Source: an uncultured Clostridia bacterium (GTDB lineage Bacteria > Bacillota > Clostridia > Oscillospirales > Ruminococcaceae). From it: 25,342 nucleotides of DNA. The stretch covers positions 1 to 25,342 of the forward strand of contig CALBGD010000252.1 of NCBI GenBank assembly GCA_937893735.1, in the 5' to 3' direction. The notes under the pieces were generated by a model. It had not been told where the DNA came from and did no database searches. It saw nothing but the letters and a program-made list of their open reading frames with translations. Positions 20,781 through 25,342 of this stretch are shown one piece after another (the stretch's first letter is position 1; each line of letters begins with the position of its first letter). The position numbers and the translations under genes were made by a program.

Positions 20781-22295
20781 ATGAAAAGATCAAGATACGT
20801 TCTGACTGGTATGCTTGCCGCCGGAATGATGATTTCTCTTACCGGCTGCTACGAGGAAAGACCGGCGTACAGCACTTCCAGCTACTATGCGTCCTCTTCT
20901 GAGGATTCTGCGGGAACTTCCGTTGTGACTACCACTTACGACACCGACCCGGCAGTCATAGAGGTAGTCGGCGGGGGTGCCGCCGCAGGCCTTGACGACC
21001 CTGACCTTGAGGTGAACAAGCGCCTTAAATGGATGGCGTGGTGGGATATAGACGAAACAACAGCCGCCGCTGAGATGTTCAAGGTGGCTTACGGTATTCC
21101 AGAGGAGGGCGACGATCCCGCCAGCGAGGGCAGGATATTTGAGTACATCAAGGTAGCATACGACGACCGCTATGACAAGCTGACGGAGGCTATCCAGTCG
21201 GGGAATTCACCTGACCTGTTCCCGTTTGAGCTGCGCGACTTTCCTTACGGCGTTGTAGAGGGAAGATACCAGCCGGTGGACAAGATACTGGACATTAACG
21301 GTTCCAAGTGGGACGCGGCGCGCGGGGTGCTTGACCAGTTCCGCCTGAACGGAAGATACTACTGCGCGGTATATGAGGTCTCCTTCGATTCCCTGCTGTA
21401 TTACAGAAAGAGCGTGATCAAGGAAGCAGGGCTTCAGGACCCGCGCGCCCTGTTTGAGAACGGCAAGTGGACATGGGATACATTCCTTGACATGGCGCGT
21501 GATTTCCAGAAAACAGGAGACGGCAAGTACGTCATCGAGGGCTACAACTCCGAGAACGATTTTCTGGTATCCACCGGAACTCCGCTTATCGGCAACAACG
21601 GCACAAAGCTGGTGAACAATATGTACAGCGCCGATGTTGAGCGCGCTATGGACTTCCTCTCCACACTCCAGAAGGAGGATCTGCGCTACCCGTTCCACGA
21701 GCTGAACAGCTGGAATGTAAACATCAAGGCGTGGGCTCAGGGAGATATACTGTTCTACGGCAACGGCGGTATGTGGGAATTTGAGGACGACCACGGTCTC
21801 AACAGATATGTCGAGAAATTTGGCTGGGAGCCTGACGATATCTGCGTTGTTCCTTACCCGAAAGACCCGAAGGCTGATAAGTACTATCACCTGATGAAAA
21901 ACGACGCATATATGTGGTGCAAGGGCTCCACAAACAGCAATGGGGTAGCCGCATGGATAGACTGCAGCATCACATCGTCGCTCGACCCGGCGGTAAAGGC
22001 GGCCTCCATGAACCAGATCAAGGAAAAGAACGGCTGGAGCGATTACAACCTCGACTTCATTTACAGCCAGACCGCCCTTGACGGCACCAGCAGGCTGACT
22101 CCGGTGTTTGACTTCAAGAACGGCATAGGCGCTGACATCGCGGACGCAAGCAAGTCAAATTCCGCAGTTGAGTCTGTAACTAAATCCGTGTATCTCACCG
22201 GAACCAGAACCTATGATAAGGTAAGGGAGGAGAAGTACTCCATTATCAATGACAGGGTCGATGAGATAAACGATACCATTGCGTCGCTTGAATAA
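20781..22295 (+). CDS. Extracellular solute-binding lipoprotein (ABC importer, family 1 type)
   Basis: The 504-residue protein has a lipoprotein signal (MKRSRY, then LTGMLAAGMMISLTGC) with Cys23 as the lipid anchor, a Ser/Thr-rich linker to about residue 60, and a family-1-like binding fold (SGNSPDLFPFE, then ALFENGKWTWDTFLDMARDF, and GGMWEFEDDHGLNRYVEKFGW). Such proteins usually deliver sugars or oligosaccharides to an ABC importer. No permease or ATPase gene adjoins it; a terminator follows and mutS2 is convergent. It therefore must share a transporter encoded elsewhere or act as a sensor. GGAGG lies 6 nt before the ATG. The ligand is not predictable. Confidence 0.85.
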   Translation: MKRSRYVLTGMLAAGMMISLTGCYEERPAYSTSSYYASSSEDSAGTSVVTTTYDTDPAVIEVVGGGAAAGLDDPDLEVNKRLKWMAWWDIDETTAAAEMFKVAYGIPEEGDDPASEGRIFEYIKVAYDDRYDKLTEAIQSGNSPDLFPFELRDFPYGVVEGRYQPVDKILDINGSKWDAARGVLDQFRLNGRYYCAVYEVSFDSLLYYRKSVIKEAGLQDPRALFENGKWTWDTFLDMARDFQKTGDGKYVIEGYNSENDFLVSTGTPLIGNNGTKLVNNMYSADVERAMDFLSTLQKEDLRYPFHELNSWNVNIKAWAQGDILFYGNGGMWEFEDDHGLNRYVEKFGWEPDDICVVPYPKDPKADKYYHLMKNDAYMWCKGSTNSNGVAAWIDCSITSSLDPAVKAASMNQIKEKNGWSDYNLDFIYSQTALDGTSRLTPVFDFKNGIGADIADASKSNSAVESVTKSVYLTGTRTYDKVREEKYSIINDRVDEINDTIASLE

Positions 22296-22329
22296 AGCGG
22301 ATGATTTGATCATAACGGCGTTTGACAGC

Positions 22330-22349
22330 AGCCTGCGATGGGCTTTTTT
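22330..22349 (+). terminator. Weak terminator of the solute-binding protein gene
   Basis: A short AGCC/GGCT stem with a 7-nt loop is followed by six T. Confidence 0.55.
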
Positions 22350-22356
22350 ATAAAAT

Positions 22357-22382
22357 GAATGGAGGGCGATGACCCTCCATTC
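22357..22382. terminator. Hairpin after mutS2
   Basis: GAATGGAGGG (22357-22366) pairs fully with CCCTCCATTC (22373-22382). It lies directly beyond the mutS2 stop and is followed on the minus strand by ATTTTATAAAAA. It may act in both directions. Confidence 0.75.
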
Positions 22383-22385
22383 TTC

Positions 22386-24770
22386 TTATTTGAGCTCTAC
22401 CACAGTAACTCCGGCTTCGCCCTCGCCGTAGGCTCCCTGACGGTAGCTCTTTACCGCGGGATTCGTTTTCAGCGACTGCTGCACTGCCGCCCTGAGCGCT
22501 CCGGTGCCCTTGCCGTGGATTATCACGACTGAGCTTATTCCGCTGAGCTGCGCGCTGTCGATGAATCGCTCCACCTCAAGCACGCCCTCGTCGGACATCA
22601 TTCCGCGGATATCAAGCTCCATGCCGCCGCGGCGCTTCATGTTCGATGTTACCTGCTTCTTTACGCTGCCGCCGACTGATTTCTGCGGCGCCTGCTTCTT
22701 CTTGTTGTCGATGAGCCGCAGATTCTTCTGGTTGGTCTTTATCTTCATCATGCCGACCTGAACATAGCACACGCCGGACATATTCGGCACCGTCATGAGG
22801 ATCCCCTCGCGCTTTGTGTCCGCGAGCATTACGGTGTCCCCCGCTTTCAGCGGGCGCGGCAGGACGTAGCTCTCGATATGGCGCTCCACAACGGGATTTG
22901 CGTCGTCCTGCATTTTGTTCAGGGTGCTGTTTGTGCGCCCCTTTGCATTGCTGAGCCCCTGACGGAGAGCTTCCTTGTCCTTGACCTTTTTCAGCTCCTC
23001 CAGCTCGTTAAGAAGCTGATTTGAGCGGAAGCGCGTTTCCTCCACGATGGAGAGAGCGCGCTGTCTTGCGGCTTCCAGCTCCTTTTCCTTCTGCTGCTCC
23101 AGCTCGGAGAGCTTCTGCTTCAGCTCGCTTTCGGTGAGCTTCGCGTTGCGCTCGGACACCGCCGCGCTCTCCTTGAGGGCTTCCAGCTCCTGACGGGATT
23201 TCTCAAGGGCGTCCACCACCTGCTCGAAGCGCTTGTTTTCGGTGCTGACAAGCTCCTTGGCGCGCTCTATGACGTATTCCGGCATTCCAAGGCGCTGTGA
23301 TATCGCGAATGCGTTGGACTTTCCCGGAACTCCGACTATCAGACGGTAGGTTGGCTTAAGTGTGTTCACGTCAAATTCGCAGGAGGCGTTCTCAACGCCG
23401 TCCGTCTCCAGCGCGAACATCTTGACCTCCTGATAGTGGGTCGTTGCGCACACCTTCGCATGGACGTCTTTCAGAGATGTGAGTATTGAAACGGCAAGCG
23501 CCGCGCCCTCTACCGGGTCGGTGCCGCTGCCCAGCTCGTCTATCAGCACAAGGCTGCGGTCGTCAGCAAGGCTGAGTATCTTCACAACGTTCACCATGTG
23601 GGATGAGAACGTGGAAAGGCTCTGCTCGATGCTCTGCTCATCTCCGATATCAACGTATATCCCGCCGAAAACGCCTATCTCGGAGCCGTCCCCCGCCGGT
23701 ATCATAAGTCCGCACATGGTCATCAGCGTGAGAAGTCCCACAGTCTTTATGGAAACCGTCTTACCGCCGGTGTTTGGACCGGTGATTATCAGGGAATCAT
23801 ACGCTCCGCCAATCTCAACAGAGATGGGCACAACGGAATCCGGGTCTATAAGCGGGTGGCGCGCCTGTTTCAGCACAACTCGCGGCTCGGAAACTATATT
23901 CGCCGCCACGCCGCGCATTTTCGCGCCGAGGTTCGCCTTGGCGAAATACAGCTCAAGGATCTGCGCTACGCGGAAGTTGTTAGCTATGCTGTCGGCGTTC
24001 TGCCCCACCTGCTCGGAGAGCTCGCGGGTAATGCGCTCTATCTCCGCCTGCTCGCGGGATTTCAGCACGCGTATCTCGTTGTTCGCCTCGACAACGCTCA
24101 TTGGCTCGATGAAGAACGTCTGTCCGGTCGCGGAGGTGTCGTGCACCAGACCGGAGACCTCGTTCTTGTACTCGCTCTTTACCGGGACAACGTAGCGCCC
24201 GTCACGCATGGTAACGATGGCTTCCTGGAGGAATTTCTGCGTATTGCGGCTCTTTATCAGCTTGTCGAGCTGCTCGCGGATATTCATTCCCTGGCGGACT
24301 ATGCGCTTTCTTATGGAGGAAAGCTCCGGGCTTGCCGCGTCGGACATCTCCTCCTCGGAGATTATGCTCTCGGAAATGCGCTGTTCAAGCTGCTTTATCG
24401 GGTACAGCTCGCGGAAGTACTCGGAGAGGGAATTCTCCATGCTCTCGCACTGGCTGAACCAGTCGCAGAGCATTCCCGTTTCACGGAGGATATCCGCAAC
24501 GTCAAGCAGCTCACGGAAAGACAGCGCGGAGCCGCTCTTGCAGCGCCTGAGCGACATTGAAAGGTCCTTTATCTTACGGAAGCGCGGAGTTCCGAACTTC
24601 GCGGAAAGGTTGAACGCGTCGTTTGTTTTCTTTAATTCCGAACGTATCTCTTCCTCGTCGAACGAAGGTTTCAGCTTCAGCGCGCGGTCATGGCAGGCTT
24701 CGCTGTAAGTCTGCTCCGCAAGAAGCTCGAGCACCTTGTCAAGCTCCAGCTTTTTGTAGTATTTGTTCAT
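22386..24770 (-). CDS. mutS2: MutS2, ribosome-collision/recombination ATPase with Smr domain
   Basis: The 794-residue protein lacks the MutS mismatch domains. It has the core/lever helices, Walker A GPNTGGKTVS near residue 333, the LIDELGSGTDP block near 410, a long coiled coil (about 510-620, rich in Glu, Lys and Leu), a KOW-like segment (KAGDTVMLADTKREG), and a C-terminal Smr nuclease domain with LDIRGMM and HGKGTGALR. MutS2 suppresses recombination and, in Bacillus, rescues collided ribosomes. The ATG at 24770 is preferred because GGGG lies 5 nt before it; an in-frame start at 24788 has no such site. A consensus promoter lies at 24825-24853. Confidence 0.97.
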   Translation of the reverse strand: MNKYYKKLELDKVLELLAEQTYSEACHDRALKLKPSFDEEEIRSELKKTNDAFNLSAKFGTPRFRKIKDLSMSLRRCKSGSALSFRELLDVADILRETGMLCDWFSQCESMENSLSEYFRELYPIKQLEQRISESIISEEEMSDAASPELSSIRKRIVRQGMNIREQLDKLIKSRNTQKFLQEAIVTMRDGRYVVPVKSEYKNEVSGLVHDTSATGQTFFIEPMSVVEANNEIRVLKSREQAEIERITRELSEQVGQNADSIANNFRVAQILELYFAKANLGAKMRGVAANIVSEPRVVLKQARHPLIDPDSVVPISVEIGGAYDSLIITGPNTGGKTVSIKTVGLLTLMTMCGLMIPAGDGSEIGVFGGIYVDIGDEQSIEQSLSTFSSHMVNVVKILSLADDRSLVLIDELGSGTDPVEGAALAVSILTSLKDVHAKVCATTHYQEVKMFALETDGVENASCEFDVNTLKPTYRLIVGVPGKSNAFAISQRLGMPEYVIERAKELVSTENKRFEQVVDALEKSRQELEALKESAAVSERNAKLTESELKQKLSELEQQKEKELEAARQRALSIVEETRFRSNQLLNELEELKKVKDKEALRQGLSNAKGRTNSTLNKMQDDANPVVERHIESYVLPRPLKAGDTVMLADTKREGILMTVPNMSGVCYVQVGMMKIKTNQKNLRLIDNKKKQAPQKSVGGSVKKQVTSNMKRRGGMELDIRGMMSDEGVLEVERFIDSAQLSGISSVVIIHGKGTGALRAAVQQSLKTNPAVKSYRQGAYGEGEAGVTVVELK

Positions 24771-24824
24771 TTTATCCCCTTTTCTCAATCTGTCGGGTCA
24801 TATCAGGATAACACACTTGGAAAT

Positions 24825-24853
24825 ATTATACCCCCAAACGCCGGAAATGTCAA
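24825..24853 (-). promoter_or_regulatory. Promoter of mutS2
   Basis: On the reverse strand TTGACA (24848-24853) and TATAAT (24825-24830) are 17 bp apart, 55 bp before the start codon. Confidence 0.85.
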
Positions 24854-24865
24854 CCTCCATCGTAC

Positions 24866-24897
24866 AAAATGGACCGCCCCTGTTTTAAGACGGTCCA
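24866..24897 (-). terminator. Terminator of the esterase gene
   Basis: On the reverse strand a TGGACCG/CGGTCCA stem (24870-24876 with 24891-24897, 14-nt loop) is followed by TTTTG, 5 bp after the esterase stop. Confidence 0.65.
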
Positions 24898-24901
24898 AGA
24901 T

Positions 24902-25342
24902 TTATGAGAGAAGCCATGAAATACTGCGGCTGAGCCTTTCCGGCACCCTGCTGAAATGCCCTCCCGGCTCGTGCTGGAAAATCACCTCGGCGGTGCGCTG
25001 TGCAATGCGCTTCACCTCTGCGATCTTTTCTTCAACGGAGGCCATCAGCGGATCGGGAGAATTCTTCTCCTTTCCGCCAAGGCTCAGAAATATCCTGCCG
25101 TGAAGCGGGTGAGCCGCAAGGAACTCCGTCCAGCCGGGAAACCACATCGACCCAGAACAGCTAGCCGCGCCGGAAATCCTGCCGTCCCCGCTTAGGGAAG
25201 CGGCATACAGCGCGAAAAGCCCGCCGAGGGAATATCCGCAGTAATACACCCCGGAAAACTCCCCGAAACGCCGTTCCAGCTCCGTAGTGAATCCCGGCAG
25301 GAACCCGGTCAGCCGCTCTGCGCCGCCGCTGAAATGCCGCCC
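24902..25342 (-). CDS. Alpha/beta-hydrolase esterase (5' end outside window)
   Basis: The reverse frame is open to the right edge, giving the last 146 residues. It holds the nucleophile elbow GYSLGG, a substrate-side SCSGSMWFPGW segment, a FLSLGGKEKNSPDP block with the likely catalytic acid region, and a C-terminal HEPGGHF that supplies the histidine. This order fits the esterase D / enterochelin-esterase-like group (COG2819-like). The protein acts on ester substrates, and whether it is secreted cannot be judged because the N-terminus is missing. Its own terminator follows, so it is not co-transcribed with mutS2. Confidence 0.8.
   Translation of the reverse strand, partial: GRHFSGGAERLTGFLPGFTTELERRFGEFSGVYYCGYSLGGLFALYAASLSGDGRISGAASCSGSMWFPGWTEFLAAHPLHGRIFLSLGGKEKNSPDPLMASVEEKIAEVKRIAQRTAEVIFQHEPGGHFSRVPERLSRSISWLLS

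Overview
The window looks like a chromosomal segment of a low-GC-phylum Gram-positive anaerobe, most likely a clostridial Ruminococcus/Oscillospiraceae-type organism. This rests on AGGAGG-type ribosome sites with frequent TTG/GTG starts, a CdaA-CdaR pair, MutS2, a COG2509 flavoprotein, an ECF transporter EcfT, a YtrA-type GntR regulator, and Tn916-family/phage debris. No rRNA, tRNA or CRISPR array was seen.

Layout. (1) 1-1213, minus strand: the 3'-truncated ecfT gene and an overlapping low-molecular-weight tyrosine phosphatase (LMW-PTP) gene. (2) 1183-7452: an integrated and partly decayed mobile element inserted into the first codons of the phosphatase gene. A 33-bp identical repeat covering codons 1-10 lies at both ends, and TAGTAGT arm repeats lie inside each end. 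Its cargo is a ribbon-helix-helix (RHH) protein translationally coupled to a DUF262/HNH GmrSD-like nuclease (candidate defence pair), a DinJ-YafQ toxin-antitoxin module, a sigma-region-4-like regulator and two small proteins. Its integrase is internally deleted, and fragments of phage terminase-type and HNH genes remain. (3) 7591-11956, plus strand: a CdaA-type cyclase with two cyclase domains in tandem (the first lacks the catalytic motifs), its YbbR-domain partner CdaR, and a FAD-dependent dehydrogenase. A short unknown gene (12017-12445) follows a terminator.

(4) 12489-14781, minus: a NatAB-like ABC exporter. (5) 15015-17036, plus: a divergent methionyl-tRNA-synthetase-like enzyme. (6) 17382-20478, minus: a six-gene operon with a YtrA-type GntR repressor, two small proteins, an ABC ATPase and two permeases. 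(7) 20781-22295, plus: an orphan solute-binding lipoprotein. (8) 22386-24770, minus: mutS2. (9) 24902 to the right edge, minus: the 3' part of an esterase gene.

Genes working together. The GntR operon and the NatAB-like exporter 6 kb away share an almost identical 29-bp promoter/operator block, placed identically over a TTGACA-17-TATACT promoter. They therefore probably form one regulon, perhaps answering envelope or antibiotic stress. The cdaA-cdaR pair sets cyclic-di-AMP. The mobile element appears immobile now, because its integrase lacks most of the catalytic domain. Both potentially selfish or defensive cargo modules are still intact.
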